Numbered from the stretch's first letter, positions 8,474 to 17,940 are shown. The stretch: 64,000 nt of DNA from Chloroflexota bacterium (GCA_020161935.1 JAIUNI010000001.1:620001-684000); one strand, 5' to 3'. Translations and numbers: made by a program. Notes: a model not told the origin generated them from the letters alone.

Positions 8474-8638
8474 TGTGGTTGTGTCCTGTTGAGTGGTCTT
8501 GGGTATCTTAACATCCGCCGCTGCATCTGAGTAGAGATAAGTCCCTCAAATGGCGTAGGTTCCGATTTGCTGCTTGAAATGAAATTTTCTGTTATGATCT
8601 GCCAAATTTTTCGCCCATATTACCAAAATAGGCGGCTC

Positions 8639-9436
8639 ATGAATCCCATCGAGAAGTACAACACGCGCGTTGACCAGTCGAATTCCATGTTGTGTATTGG
8701 CTTGGATAGCGACATTAAGTACATCCCGCGTCAATTCCGCGATGACCCGTTCCCACAGTTTGCCTTTAATCGTTGGGTGATCGAAGAAACACATCATTAT
8801 GTCAGCGCCTATAAACCGAATATTGCCTACTATGAAGCGCGTGGAGATCGCGGTATCGCCGAACTCAAGATGACTCTCGATTATCTTCAAGAACGGCATC
8901 CGCAAATCCTCACCATCTGCGATGCGAAACGCGCGGATGTGGGGACGATCAACATGGCCTATATCGAGGCGATATACGAATGGTTTGGCTTTGACGCTGT
9001 GACGATTCATCCCTACCTCGGCAAACAAGCCGTGCAGCCGTTTCTTGACCGTGCCGATAAAACACCAATCATTATCTGCCGCACCTCATCCCCCGGCAGC
9101 AAAGACTTTCAAGACATGGTGGTCGATGGCCGTCCCTTGTGGCAGCATGTAGCGGAGCAAGTCTGTTCAGATTGGAATGGGAATGCCAACTGCATGATGG
9201 TGGTTGGCGCGACCTATCCGCCGGATGTTCAGCAAGTGCGCCAATTAACCGGCGATATGACCATCCTCGTCCCATCGGTGACGACGCAAGGCAGCACGTT
9301 AAAGAAAATTGTTGAGGGTGGCATCACAGCGGAAAAACGTGGCCTCATCATTAATTCCTCACGCAGTATTATTTTCTCGGACAATCCAAACGGTTCAGCC
9401 AAACGGCTTCGGGACGAAATCAACCAATTCCGCTAG
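8639..9436 (+). CDS. pyrF: Orotidine 5'-phosphate decarboxylase (type 2)
   Basis: Converts OMP to UMP in pyrimidine synthesis. The catalytic tetrad motif is seen as CDAKRADVGTI (Asp-Lys-Asp). CIGLDSDIKYIP at the N-terminus is the substrate-binding strand, and SPGSKDFQD marks the long, type 2 form of the enzyme. About 265 residues, normal for this class. Start: the open frame extends upstream to 8567, but family length and the MNPIEKYN start favour ATG 8639. The ribosome site is weak (AGGCGG). A TATGAT box at 8593-8598 could be its -10. Divergent from purB, so two nucleotide-synthesis genes share one intergenic region. Confidence 0.95.
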   Translation: MNPIEKYNTRVDQSNSMLCIGLDSDIKYIPRQFRDDPFPQFAFNRWVIEETHHYVSAYKPNIAYYEARGDRGIAELKMTLDYLQERHPQILTICDAKRADVGTINMAYIEAIYEWFGFDAVTIHPYLGKQAVQPFLDRADKTPIIICRTSSPGSKDFQDMVVDGRPLWQHVAEQVCSDWNGNANCMMVVGATYPPDVQQVRQLTGDMTILVPSVTTQGSTLKKIVEGGITAEKRGLIINSSRSIIFSDNPNGSAKRLRDEINQFR

Positions 9437-9471
9437 GGTTTTTGCCGTCACGTGGGTGACTTGACAGTTTC

Positions 9472-9500
9472 TTGAGTGAACATTGAACACTGGATATAAT
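9472..9500 (+). promoter_or_regulatory. Promoter of the polyamine-type ABC operon
   Basis: TTGAGT at 9472-9477, 17-bp spacer, TATAAT at 9495-9500; start about 9507. The next ribosome site is AAAGGGG at 9539-9545, ahead of ATG 9552. Confidence 0.75.
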
Positions 9501-9551
9501 CCCGCGTTGATGGTTTTTTTAGTTCTATTGAGTTGAGTAAAGGGGAAAACG

Positions 9552-10739
9552 ATGCGTAAGTTGATCGTGTTGGTTCTAGCACTCAGCGCCGTCATGCTGC
9601 TCGGTGTCAACGCAGCGGTTGCTCAAGGAAGTATGAAAACAGAAGTTGGCGATGGCGAAGGTGCGCTCGACATCATCGCGTGGGCCGGCTACATCGAACG
9701 CGGCGACACTGACCCGAACTACGACTGGGTAACGGATTATGAAGCCGAAACCGGTTGTACGGTCAACGTCAAAGTTGCCGCGACCTCCGACGAAATGGTT
9801 TCGCTCATGAACGAAGGCGTGTTCGACCTTGTGACCGCTTCCGGCGATGCCAGCCTCCGCTTGGTGTATGGTGACCGCTTGCAGCCGATCAACATTGACC
9901 TCATTCCAAGCTGGTCAACCGTTGACGACCGCCTTAAAGAAGCCCCGTGGCACACCGTTGACAAGGACGGCGACGGCACGGCTGAACATTACGGCGTACC
10001 CTATCAATGGGGTTCGAACGTCCTGATGTACAACACCGATATTTTCCCCGAAGCCCCTACAAGCTGGAATGTTGTTTTTGAAGAACAAACCCTATCGGAT
10101 GGTGAATCCAATAAGGGTCGTGTTCAGGCTTACGACGGCCCAATCTACATCGCCGATGCCGCCCTCTACCTGATGGCGAAGAATCCCGAACTCGGCATCA
10201 CCGACCCCTACGAACTCGATCAAGCCCAATTTGACGCGGTTCTGGAACTCCTCCGCACCCAGCGCGAACTCGTCGCCCGCTACTGGCATGATGTCACCGC
10301 GCAGGTGACGGATTTCACCAGCGAAGGCATGGTCGCGTCCGGTTCGTGGCCGTATCAGGTCAACGTCCTCCAGTTCGACGGTCAGCCGATTGCCAGCACC
10401 ATCCCCGAAGAAGGCGCGACCGGTTGGGCTGACTCGACCATGATGCACGTCGATGCGCCGCACCCGAACTGCGCTTACAAGTGGCTGGAACACTCGCTGA
10501 ACCCCAAGCTGCAAGGTGACTTGGCCTCGTGGTTCGGCTCCGTGCCGTCAGTCCCTGCCGCCTGCGAAGGTAACGAACTCCTGACCGAAGAAGGCTGTGC
10601 CATCAACGGCTTCGAAAACTTCGAGAAGATTCACTTCTGGAAGACCCCCATCGCCGCTTGCGGTGACGACCGTGGTGATGTCTGCCTCCCGTATTCGGAA
10701 TGGGCGACGCAGTATATCGCTATCATCGGCGGACGTTAG
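9552..10739 (+). CDS. Polyamine-type ABC transporter substrate-binding protein (PotD/YdcS-like)
   Basis: Exported 395-residue binding protein. Signal peptide: MRKLIVLVLALSAV... with a likely signal peptidase I cut AVA|QG at about residue 25; there is no lipobox Cys. The mature protein starts its first lobe with LDIIAWAGYIERG, the typical PotD/YdcS strand, and carries DLVTASGDASLRLV and YGVPYQWGSNVLMYN, hallmark segments of spermidine/putrescine-type binding proteins. Four Cys near the C-terminus could form disulfides. It leads an operon whose next gene resembles gamma-aminobutyraldehyde dehydrogenase, as in the E. coli ydcSTUV-patD cluster; uptake of putrescine or a related amine is the best inference. 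Real ligand unproven. Confidence 0.88.
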   Translation: MRKLIVLVLALSAVMLLGVNAAVAQGSMKTEVGDGEGALDIIAWAGYIERGDTDPNYDWVTDYEAETGCTVNVKVAATSDEMVSLMNEGVFDLVTASGDASLRLVYGDRLQPINIDLIPSWSTVDDRLKEAPWHTVDKDGDGTAEHYGVPYQWGSNVLMYNTDIFPEAPTSWNVVFEEQTLSDGESNKGRVQAYDGPIYIADAALYLMAKNPELGITDPYELDQAQFDAVLELLRTQRELVARYWHDVTAQVTDFTSEGMVASGSWPYQVNVLQFDGQPIASTIPEEGATGWADSTMMHVDAPHPNCAYKWLEHSLNPKLQGDLASWFGSVPSVPAACEGNELLTEEGCAINGFENFEKIHFWKTPIAACGDDRGDVCLPYSEWATQYIAIIGGR

Positions 10740-10780
10740 ACGGATAAAACTGCCTACTGGTTAGGCCACGTATTTTAGCT

Positions 10781-10819
10781 AAAGGACGCTTGTGTTCCGG
10801 TTCGGGCGCAGCGTCCTTT
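10781..10819 (+). terminator. Hairpin between binding-protein gene and rest of operon
   Basis: Perfect 10-bp stem AAAGGACGCT (10781-10790) / AGCGTCCTTT (10810-10819), 19-base loop. No T-run follows, so it may stabilise or partly end the binding-protein transcript rather than fully terminate it. Such a hairpin is common where the binding protein must outnumber the permease. Confidence 0.6.
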
Positions 10820-10846
10820 CGTAATCAATGAGGGATGAGGTTTACT

Positions 10847-12289
10847 ATGGCTTATAAATTATGGATTGACGGTCGTTGGGCGGATACCACGGGCGGTCAA
10901 TTAATGTCGATTGAAAACCCCGCGACCAATGCCAAATTGGATGAGGTCGTTGATGCCAGCCGCGCTGATGTGGATGCCGCCGTCAAAGCCGCCCACACCG
11001 CCTTTTACGACGGTCGCTGGTCACGCCTGACTCCCGGCGAACGCTCGGTCGCCATCTGGAAACTGGCAGATTTATTGGAAGCCAACAAAGAAAAATTCGC
11101 GCGTGTCGAATCCGATAACACCGGCAAACCCTATGAACTCGTCAGCCTCGGCGGTGACTTGCCTTTCGGTGTCGACAATTTGCGCTTCTTCGCTGCCGCC
11201 GCCCGCGACACACACGGTTACTCGGCGGGCGAATATGCTAAGGGCTATACCTCGATCTACCGCCGCGAACCAGCAGGGGTTGTCGCTCAGATTGCGCCGT
11301 GGAACTACCCGCTGCTCATGGCGATTTGGAAGATTGGCCCCGCGCTCGCTGCCGGATGCACCATCATCCTCAAGCCCGCGCCAACCACACCGCTCACCAC
11401 CCTCATGCTCGGCGAACTGATTGCCGAAGCCGGTATCCCTGACGGTGTAGTCAATATTATCAGCGGTGGCAACGATGCAGGTCAGGCGCTTGTCGAGCAT
11501 CCCGATGTGCGGATGGTCAGCCTCACCGGTTCCGTCGGCACGGGTAAGAAGATTATGAAAACCGCTGCCGATACCCTCAAGCGCGTTCACCTCGAACTCG
11601 GTGGAAAAGCACCCTTCATCGTGTTTGATGATGTCGATATTGAAGCCATCTCCGGTGCGGCTGCCTTCACCAGCACCGTCAACACAGGGCAGGATTGCAC
11701 CGCCGCCACCCGCGTGTACGTCGAAAAAGGCAAAGTGGGGCAGGCGACCGAAGCGATTGTCGAAGCCATGCGTGCCGTGAAGATCGGCCTCCCATATGAC
11801 GACGGTGTTCAGATGGGGCCGCTGATCTCCGGCATCCAGCGCGAACGTGTACAGGGCTTTGTTGACCGTGCCAAAGCCAACGGCGCGAAGGTGCTTACAG
11901 GTGGTGGTGTGCCGAAAGACTTTGGCGCAGGTTACTACTTCGAGCCGACCGTGATTGCCGATGCCGACCAGAAGTCCGAGATTATCCAGAGCGAAGTCTT
12001 TGGTCCCGTCATTACTATCAGTACCTTTGACGACGAAGCCCAAGCCGTTGCCCTCGGCAACGATGTCAACTACGGCCTCGCCGCTTCCGTCTGGACGCGC
12101 GACGTTGGCCGCGCTATGCGTGTCGCCAGCCAACTGGAATTCGGTACCGTGTGGGTCAACGATCATATCCCTCTTGCCTCCGAAACACCCCACGGTGGTT
12201 TCAAGCAGTCCGGCGTGGGCAAAGATCTCTCGGCAGAAGCGGTGTCGGATTACAAGATTACCAAGCACGTCATGATAAAGAACGGCTAA
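10847..12289 (+). CDS. Aldehyde dehydrogenase, gamma-aminobutyraldehyde dehydrogenase-like (YdcW/PatD type)
   Basis: NAD-dependent aldehyde dehydrogenase of about 480 residues. Catalytic Cys is in TGQDCTA and the general-base Glu in LELGGKAP; the cofactor site shows [15 protein letters not shown] and [10 protein letters not shown]. Along its length it closely resembles the E. coli YdcW/PatD type (for example [26 protein letters not shown]-like and PHGGFKQSG segments), which oxidises 4-aminobutanal to GABA in putrescine breakdown. Start is ATG 10847, with GAGG at 10837-10840; the ATG at 10835 has no ribosome site. It sits between the binding-protein gene and the ABC ATPase gene, 1 base before the latter. 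Betaine aldehyde dehydrogenase is the alternative reading. Confidence 0.93.
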   Translation: MAYKLWIDGRWADTTGGQLMSIENPATNAKLDEVVDASRADVDAAVKAAHTAFYDGRWSRLTPGERSVAIWKLADLLEANKEKFARVESDNTGKPYELVSLGGDLPFGVDNLRFFAAAARDTHGYSAGEYAKGYTSIYRREPAGVVAQIAPWNYPLLMAIWKIGPALAAGCTIILKPAPTTPLTTLMLGELIAEAGIPDGVVNIISGGNDAGQALVEHPDVRMVSLTGSVGTGKKIMKTAADTLKRVHLELGGKAPFIVFDDVDIEAISGAAAFTSTVNTGQDCTAATRVYVEKGKVGQATEAIVEAMRAVKIGLPYDDGVQMGPLISGIQRERVQGFVDRAKANGAKVLTGGGVPKDFGAGYYFEPTVIADADQKSEIIQSEVFGPVITISTFDDEAQAVALGNDVNYGLAASVWTRDVGRAMRVASQLEFGTVWVNDHIPLASETPHGGFKQSGVGKDLSAEAVSDYKITKHVMIKNG

Positions 12290-12290
12290 C

Positions 12291-13334
12291 ATGAGCGCAC
12301 AATCACCCTCGGTCGCCATCCGCATGATGGATGTTTGTCGTCACTTTGGCGATGTCAAAGCGGTTGACCACCTCAACCTTGATATTTACGATGGTGAATT
12401 TTTCTCCTTGCTCGGCCCATCGGGGTCGGGCAAGACCACCTGTTTGCGCCTCATTGCCGGTTTCGAGCAGCCGACTTCCGGCAGCATTTTACTGCACGGG
12501 CAGGAGATGGCCGGTGTGCCCCCGTTCGAGCGTGATGTGAACACGGTCTTTCAGGATTACGCGCTGTTTCCGCATATGACCGTCGGGCAAAACGTCGCCT
12601 ACGGCCTGATGATTAAAAAAGTCCCGAAGGCCGAGATTCAGCGCCGTGTCACCGAAATGTTAGAGATGGTGCGCCTCCCCGGCCTCGAAAATCGTAAGCC
12701 GTCGCAGCTCTCCGGTGGTCAGCGTCAGCGTGTCGCCCTTGCGCGTGCGCTCGTCAACCACCCCCGTGTGCTGCTGCTGGACGAACCCCTTGGCGCGTTA
12801 GATTTAAAGCTGCGCCAGCAAATGCAGATCGAACTCAAGGCCATTCAACAAAAGGTCGGTATTACCTTCATCTTCGTCACCCACGATCAAGAAGAAGCTC
12901 TGACCATGAGTGACCGCCTCGCCGTATTCAACCACGGCAAGATCGAGCAAATCGGCACGCCTGCCGAAGTCTACGAACGCCCGATCACCGGCTTCGTCGC
13001 CGGTTTCGTCGGTACGTCCAATCTCATCAGCGGTACGGTTGCCGAACGCCTCACCGGTTCATCGCAAACCTTTTCTATTCGTCCCGAAAAAATCCGTATC
13101 GCCGTCCCCGGTGAATCCTTTGGCGATGAGATGTGCGCCATCACCGGAACTATTCGCGATGTCATTTACCTCGGCATCAATACCCGTTACTTGGTCGAAG
13201 TCGGCAATGGGGTAGATATAACCGTCGTGCAGCAAAACCTCGATGCAGACTCCTTTGATGCCCATGCCTCGCGTGGTAAACAGGTGCTGCTCGTCTGGAA
13301 CAAAGCCAACAATCGCCCGTTGGTAGGGGTATAA
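12291..13334 (+). CDS. ABC transporter ATPase, polyamine/iron type (PotA-like)
   Basis: Energy-coupling ATPase of 347 residues. Walker [10 protein letters not shown] (about 42-50), Q-loop in [15 protein letters not shown], signature LSGGQRQR, Walker [13 protein letters not shown] and switch His in FVTHDQEEA are all intact. Beyond about residue 240 there is a TOBE-type regulatory domain (SIRPEKIRI). This architecture defines the PotA/FbpC/MalK group. It starts 1 base after the aldehyde dehydrogenase stop and is followed 3 bases later by the first permease. It drives import of the ligand captured by the binding protein at 9552. Confidence 0.95.
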   Translation: MSAQSPSVAIRMMDVCRHFGDVKAVDHLNLDIYDGEFFSLLGPSGSGKTTCLRLIAGFEQPTSGSILLHGQEMAGVPPFERDVNTVFQDYALFPHMTVGQNVAYGLMIKKVPKAEIQRRVTEMLEMVRLPGLENRKPSQLSGGQRQRVALARALVNHPRVLLLDEPLGALDLKLRQQMQIELKAIQQKVGITFIFVTHDQEEALTMSDRLAVFNHGKIEQIGTPAEVYERPITGFVAGFVGTSNLISGTVAERLTGSSQTFSIRPEKIRIAVPGESFGDEMCAITGTIRDVIYLGINTRYLVEVGNGVDITVVQQNLDADSFDAHASRGKQVLLVWNKANNRPLVGV

Positions 13335-13337
13335 CCG

Positions 13338-14282
13338 ATGGCGACACGTTTACAGTCTGCCTCACCGCCCTCGCTGCCCCGTCGCATCGGCGCGTTTTTT
13401 TTCCGCCATCCCAATTGGTCGCTGGCTGCGCTCCTGCTGCTGCCTATGTTGTGGCTGGGTGTGTTTTACCTCGGCTCGTTAGGGGCGCTGCTCACCCAGA
13501 GTTTCTTCCGCCTCGACGGTTTCACGGGCCGCATCGTGCGCCAGTTCGGCCTCGAAACCTATCAGAAGCAGTTGTTCACGCCAGCCAATATGGATATTGT
13601 GCTGCGTACCTTTTTGACCGCCTCTGCCGTCACCATCGCCTCTGCGCTCATCGCCTTTCCGCTGGCCTATTACATGGCGCGTTATGCCAGTTACCGGGTT
13701 CGCGGCTTGCTCTACCTGCTAGTATTGCTGCCGCTCTGGTCAAGCTACATTGTCCGCGTCTATACGTGGAAGATCATCTTGGCGCAGGAAGGTGTTCTGA
13801 CGTGGTTCATCAACGGTCTCGGCCTTAGTGGTGTACTGCGAGCCGTGCTGGATATTCCCGTGATTGGCGGCCCGTCACTCTCGATTTCGCTGCTCGGCAC
13901 ATTTATCGTCTTTGTTTACATCTGGCTGCCGTATATGATTTTGCCCATCAACGCCGCTTTGGAGCGTGTGCCCAAATCGGTGATCGAAGCCTCTGGTGAT
14001 CTCGGCGCACCCCCCGGCTACACCTTTCGCCGTATCATTCTGCCGCTGGCGTGGCCCGGTGTCGTGGCGGGGTCGATCTTTACCTTTTCGCTGACCCTCG
14101 GCGACTACATCATCCCCGGTATCATCGGCAACTCCAGCTTCTTTATCGGTCAAGCTGTGTTCGTGCAGCAGGGTACTGCCGGTAATATCCCGTTAGCTGC
14201 CGCCTTCACCGTTATTCCGGTTGCGATCATGGCAGTCTATCTACTCATCGCGCGTTGGCAGGGGGCTTTCGATGCGCTCTAA
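13338..14282 (+). CDS. ABC transporter permease (PotB-like)
   Basis: Integral membrane subunit of 314 residues with six predicted helices. The EAA motif that docks on the ATPase is seen as EASGDLGAPPGYTFRRIILP. The N-terminus has a short cytoplasmic arm (FFFRHPNWSLAALLLLP) before helix 1, then a large periplasmic stretch, as in PotB. It pairs with the next gene to make the membrane channel; the two genes overlap by 11 bases. Confidence 0.93.
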   Translation: MATRLQSASPPSLPRRIGAFFFRHPNWSLAALLLLPMLWLGVFYLGSLGALLTQSFFRLDGFTGRIVRQFGLETYQKQLFTPANMDIVLRTFLTASAVTIASALIAFPLAYYMARYASYRVRGLLYLLVLLPLWSSYIVRVYTWKIILAQEGVLTWFINGLGLSGVLRAVLDIPVIGGPSLSISLLGTFIVFVYIWLPYMILPINAALERVPKSVIEASGDLGAPPGYTFRRIILPLAWPGVVAGSIFTFSLTLGDYIIPGIIGNSSFFIGQAVFVQQGTAGNIPLAAAFTVIPVAIMAVYLLIARWQGAFDAL

Positions 14283-15081
14283 TACCGTAAAAGACACCAC
14301 CCCTCGCGCGTCGATTGGCCTCAAGCTGGCAACCCTCGGTGCGCTGCTATTTTTGCACTTACCCTTGCTCGTCGTCATCATGTACGCCTTCACCACCGAC
14401 GAAGCCTCATTCAGCTTTCCACCCCCCGGCCTGACGACAAGGTGGTTTGTTGATGTGTTCAACCGTCCTGATTTCCGCAGCGCACTCGGCCTTTCACTCG
14501 CGGTTGCGGCTGTTTCAACCTTTATAGCGCTTATCCTCGGCACACTCTTGGCGCTTGCCATCTATCGCTCAAAATTTTTCGGTCGCGAGGCCATCAGCTT
14601 GCTGGTCATCCTGCCGATTGCGCTCCCCGGCATCGTGACCGGTATCGCCCTGCGTTCTGCCATCAGCTTAACTGGCATCAACTTCAGCTTCTGGACAATC
14701 GTCATCGGTCATGCCACCTTTTGCATCGTCACCGTCTACAACAATGCCGTTGCTCGGTTGCGCCGAACCAACTACTCGCAGATTGAAGCCTCAATGGATT
14801 TGGGCGCATCGACTTTCCAAACCTTCCGCTATGTCATCTTGCCCAATATCGCGACCTCGCTTCTCGCGGGTGGTATGCTGGCCTTCGCGCTCTCTTTTGA
14901 TGAGGTCATCGTGACGACCTTCACGGCAGGGCAGCAGCAAACCATGCCCATTTGGATTTATAGCCAACTGTTCCGCACTCGCGACCGGCCCATTACCAAC
15001 GTGGCTGCTGTTTTCGTTATCGCCGCGACTTTCATCCCCATCTTGCTCGCATATCGCTTTACCAATGAGAATCGCGAATGA
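14272..15081 (+). CDS. ABC transporter permease (PotC-like)
   Basis: Second membrane subunit, about 269 residues, six predicted helices, with the docking motif EASMDLGASTFQTFRYVILP. The phrase FALSFDEVIVTTF near the C-terminus is typical of PotC. The open frame continues upstream to 14221, but ATG 14272 (MRSNTVKD), overlapping the previous stop region, gives the usual length and avoids a 51-base overlap. The stop overlaps the next gene start in an ATGA. Confidence 0.93.
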   Translation: MRSNTVKDTTPRASIGLKLATLGALLFLHLPLLVVIMYAFTTDEASFSFPPPGLTTRWFVDVFNRPDFRSALGLSLAVAAVSTFIALILGTLLALAIYRSKFFGREAISLLVILPIALPGIVTGIALRSAISLTGINFSFWTIVIGHATFCIVTVYNNAVARLRRTNYSQIEASMDLGASTFQTFRYVILPNIATSLLAGGMLAFALSFDEVIVTTFTAGQQQTMPIWIYSQLFRTRDRPITNVAAVFVIAATFIPILLAYRFTNENRE

Positions 15082-16001
15082 TCTATTTAGTCGGTATTGA
15101 TGGTGGCGGCAGCACTGTGCGTGTTGTCGTCACTGGCTCAGATTTCACCATACTCGGCGAGGCCACCGATACCACCGCCAACCCCAACATCGTCGGGCGC
15201 GAGGTTGCCTTGCAGACGATCCAAGCAGCCATTCAGCGGGCAGTAGCCGCCGCCAACCTCACGCTTGAGGATATTTCAGCGGTTGGCATCGGTGTTGCTG
15301 GCGCGGACTCCAGTCACTCCGAAGCGTGGGTACGCGCGGTTGTGCAAGGCGTTCTCCCTGCTGCCGAAGTCGCCCCTAGCAGTGACCACGAAATCGCGCT
15401 GGTTGGCGCACACGGCCAGCGGCGCGGCATCCTCGTCTTAGCCGGTACAGGTAGTTTAGCCTCTGGCGTTGGCGCGTCCGGTGAATACGTGCTGGTCGGG
15501 GGTCGGGGTTATCTATTGGGCGACGAAGGCAGCGGTTATTGGATGGGTATGGAAGCCTTCAAAACGGTCGTCCGTGCATATGATGGACGTGCGCCGGAAA
15601 CCTCGTTAACTGCGCTGCTGCTTGCCCATTTCAACTTGCCAGATGTTCCTGCTGTGATCCCGTGGCTCTATCATTCCGGTATCAGCCGCAACAAAGAGAT
15701 AGCCGGTTTCGCTGGCACGGTGTTGCAGCAGGCAGAGCAGGGCGATCCTGTATCCACCGACATCATCCGCCGTGCTGCCGAAGAACTGGCGCTTTCCGTC
15801 CGCGCCCTCCGTCACCACTTTGATATGGAAGCGCTGCCCATCGCTTTCGCCGGTGGCTTGCTTACGGTGGAAAATCCTCTAAGCCTCAAGCTGTGCCAAC
15901 TGCTCGATCTGCCGGATCTGCCTCGCCCGCAGTACCCGCCAGTCATCGGCGCGGCAATCTTGGCTTTTTCGAAATTAGGTTTGAATTTTCAAACCAGATA
16001 A
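15078..16001 (+). CDS. BadF/BadG/BcrA-type ATPase, N-acetylglucosamine kinase-like
   Basis: ASKHA-fold phosphotransferase of 307 residues. Phosphate 1 motif GIDGGGSTVRV near the N-terminus; phosphate 2 motif LVLAGTGSLA; GDEGSGYWMGMEA is diagnostic of the GlcNAc kinase branch; adenosine motif IAFAGGLLT. Known relatives phosphorylate N-acetylglucosamine or activate CoA-dependent reductases. It is the last gene of the polyamine-type ABC operon, start overlapping the permease stop (ATGA). A sugar-type kinase here hints that the imported ligand may be an amino sugar or that the kinase salvages another compound. Its last six codons (LNFQTR) and stop lie inside the left end of a dispersed repeat, so the C-terminus may have been supplied by repeat insertion. 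Confidence 0.88.
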   Translation: MIYLVGIDGGGSTVRVVVTGSDFTILGEATDTTANPNIVGREVALQTIQAAIQRAVAAANLTLEDISAVGIGVAGADSSHSEAWVRAVVQGVLPAAEVAPSSDHEIALVGAHGQRRGILVLAGTGSLASGVGASGEYVLVGGRGYLLGDEGSGYWMGMEAFKTVVRAYDGRAPETSLTALLLAHFNLPDVPAVIPWLYHSGISRNKEIAGFAGTVLQQAEQGDPVSTDIIRRAAEELALSVRALRHHFDMEALPIAFAGGLLTVENPLSLKLCQLLDLPDLPRPQYPPVIGAAILAFSKLGLNFQTR

Positions 16002-16466
16002 ACCATTCACAAACCATTTCCCAACCGATTTAATAATCCGCAGCCGAAAAATGGTTAGCGTCAACATCGCTAAAAAGAGACCAAATGTTCTGACAAATGT
16101 TCGCCCTTTCGCCCCTCACTTGTGCTACCCTGTTCATAACTCTGTTTCTGTTGGCAGCTTGGCGGTTCATATGAGTTTTATTCTGGCCTCCTTATCAAAA
16201 TCCTTTGCGTCTTTGCTTCCTTGCGCCTTTGCGTTTTGTTATTCTTCTTTGTGCATTTGCGGTAAAAATGTATTTGTCTTTGCATTTTCGGCGGCATCCT
16301 CCCTCACTCCCGCCATGCACATGCCACTTTTCGCATAGCGGCGGATTGCTCCCTCACTTCTGCCGCAAGTGTGTCATTTCAGCGCCGCGCTCCCTCACTT
16401 CTGCCGTCACAAAATGACAGTTCAGCGGCTGCACGGGAGACTCCCGCCAGCCAATTCGGCGGAAAA
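15976..16466 (+). repeat. Dispersed structured repeat, long copy 1
   Basis: About 490 bp filling the gap between the kinase gene and the ATP-grasp cluster. It is matched in inverse orientation by 48866-49357: about 16085-16300 is nearly identical, the left end (GGTTTGAATTT...AAACCATT) is more diverged but still collinear. Inside: four CTTTGCG-like units (16202-16234), then a GC-rich core (16280-16466) with recurrent CTCCCTCACTCCCGCC-type blocks and at least four hairpins, including TGTCATTT (16373-16380)/AAATGACA (16411-16418) and TCCCGCC/GGCGG near 16442-16462. The core also occurs at 29216-29425. Open frames in it are the same repeat sequence and look non-coding. Nature unknown: a non-autonomous mobile element or a structured RNA family. 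Confidence 0.85.
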
Positions 16467-16526
16467 TTGCAAAAAATGTGCAAATTCTGCAATTAGTATT
16501 TCTGGATACGATTTCAACCATGAATC

Positions 16527-16558
16527 AAAAAGCGGTGAACCGCTGCCCACCGCTTTAA
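16527..16558 (-). terminator. Terminator of the ATP-grasp cluster
   Basis: On the minus strand a 9-bp stem (window AAAGCGGTG 16529-16537 / CACCGCTTT 16548-16556) with a 10-base loop is followed by a T-run. It lies 30 bases past the end of the last cluster gene. Confidence 0.7.
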
Positions 16559-16586
16559 AACTATCAACTGTTAACTGATAACTACT

Positions 16587-17936
16587 TTACGTCCTCCGCT
16601 GAAGCAAGAACGTTGGCACGACCGAACCACCGCCCGCCGTCACATTCAACAGCGCCACCGACGAAAGCCGGGTCAGGCAGCCCTGTACCGTATGTCCATC
16701 GAAAACGTAAGGGTTCGCGTCCACAAACCGCGAACTAATGTCCAGCTTCCCGTCAATGTAGGAGGGGAAATCCTTGTAAATGACCTGAACCTTTTCCTGA
16801 ACCACATACGAACTCGTTATGGCTTGTCTAAGGGTTTCGCTCCAGTCCTCAGCCGAGGCTTCCCAACCGATAACCACACCCTTGCCACCGTATTCATCGT
16901 TGGGTTTCAACACGAAACGGTCACGGTTCTCGCTGATAAACGGGATCAAATCAACTTCCCGCCCTTGATAGAGGGTCTTGCGTTCAGCCACCCGCCGCGT
17001 CCATGGAATATGCGCGTTAATCGCCGCCTTCTGCTGGTCATCAAACAGATGACCGTTCCGTTCATCGCTCAGGAGCGCGAGGCTGGCCTTCTTCGCCAGC
17101 AGCTTGCAGCTAAACGAGTTCGACATGAACACTTTCCGGTCACGGATCGCCTGTACAATCGGGTTTTCCATGCCCATCTGTTGGATCAGTTCACTGCACA
17201 AAACCCGTTTGTAAATCATATCCACGCGGAAATCACCCGCCCACAGATGACCGTTCTTGTACTCCATATTGCGTGGGTCAGCCAGCACCGCCTTGATGCC
17301 GTGCCGCCCGAAAAACTGCTTGATGATGTTATGCTCGTTGAGCGTTGGAACGTGTCCCCAATCCACAATCGCGATCTGGGGTATCCCAGCACCGCCCCAT
17401 TCCCGGTAGCCGCGCATCAGTACTGCCAGCAGCTTCCCGCACATCGGCATACTCTGTACCGCGTAATACTTCATGAATCGCTTCATGGGTTCCAGCGTCA
17501 TGAACAGTTCCGACAGGGCATCTTCATAACCCATCCCGGCTGGCGTTTCTGCGTTGTATTCCACGAAGTACAACTTGCGCTCGCTGCTCAGGAAGAACGA
17601 GTCCAACCGTGAAGTCGTCCATGGAACCGCCCCGCCAATATCGAGGCTAAACAGGTTCTCCTCGTAGGGTTCGAGGTCAAGCTGTTCCCGTAAATTCGCG
17701 TCCGTTAGGCAGGCTGCGTGTAAGCGTGAAAAGGCACTGAGCAGCGTTTCTGTCTCGCGCTTCAAATAATCCCAATGTTCCGAAAGGTAAAAGTGGGGTC
17801 GGATGACGGTACACAAGGGGCGGTCACCAAAGTAAAGCCCCTGTGGTCTTAACCGTGCGTATAACTCTGCGCTGGTATCTGCCGCGAGTTGGTCGTCAAG
17901 TAAGCTGTGGTAAAGGTCAATCGCGTCCTTAGGCAT
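16587..17936 (-). CDS. Circularly permuted ATP-grasp family protein
   Basis: A 449-residue protein of unknown substrate. ATP-grasp features in permuted order: RFVLKPNDEYGGKGVVIGWE (about 330-350) is the phosphate-binding Lys and glycine-rich loop, SSYVVQEKV the hinge, and TRLSSVALLNVTAGGGSVVP at the C-terminus the metal/ATP-binding end. The N-terminal half (IRPHFYLS, FVEYNAETPAGMGYEDALSE) resembles the CP_ATPgrasp / glutathionylspermidine-synthase-like group, where an Asn-Ala-Glu segment binds substrate. Known members ligate carboxylates to amines using ATP. It is the last gene of a five-gene minus-strand cluster with two other ATP-grasp proteins, 4 bases after its neighbour. An amide or peptide ligase is likely; product unknown. 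Confidence 0.8.
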   Translation of the reverse strand: MPKDAIDLYHSLLDDQLAADTSAELYARLRPQGLYFGDRPLCTVIRPHFYLSEHWDYLKRETETLLSAFSRLHAACLTDANLREQLDLEPYEENLFSLDIGGAVPWTTSRLDSFFLSSERKLYFVEYNAETPAGMGYEDALSELFMTLEPMKRFMKYYAVQSMPMCGKLLAVLMRGYREWGGAGIPQIAIVDWGHVPTLNEHNIIKQFFGRHGIKAVLADPRNMEYKNGHLWAGDFRVDMIYKRVLCSELIQQMGMENPIVQAIRDRKVFMSNSFSCKLLAKKASLALLSDERNGHLFDDQQKAAINAHIPWTRRVAERKTLYQGREVDLIPFISENRDRFVLKPNDEYGGKGVVIGWEASAEDWSETLRQAITSSYVVQEKVQVIYKDFPSYIDGKLDISSRFVDANPYVFDGHTVQGCLTRLSSVALLNVTAGGGSVVPTFLLQRRT

Positions 17937-17940
17937 TTGG

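Noticed and set aside
8567..8638. N-terminal extension of pyrF
   Set aside because: The 24 added residues are not part of the enzyme family and there is no ribosome site at 8567; the region looks like promoter and leader.
11072..12325. A 417-codon open frame opposite the aldehyde dehydrogenase gene
   Set aside because: It is a shadow of the strong plus-strand gene, with no family resemblance and no ribosome site.
16051..16417. Open frames inside repeat copy 1 (and matching frames at 48911-49214)
   Set aside because: The same translation occurs in both long copies because the DNA is repeated; composition is odd (many Cys, Phe, Leu and Ser), there is no ribosome site, and the core hairpins interrupt it. 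Treated as non-coding.
16280..16466. CRISPR array in the repeat core
   Set aside because: The repeated blocks are unequal, partly inverted, joined by short similar linkers rather than unique spacers, and no cas gene is present.
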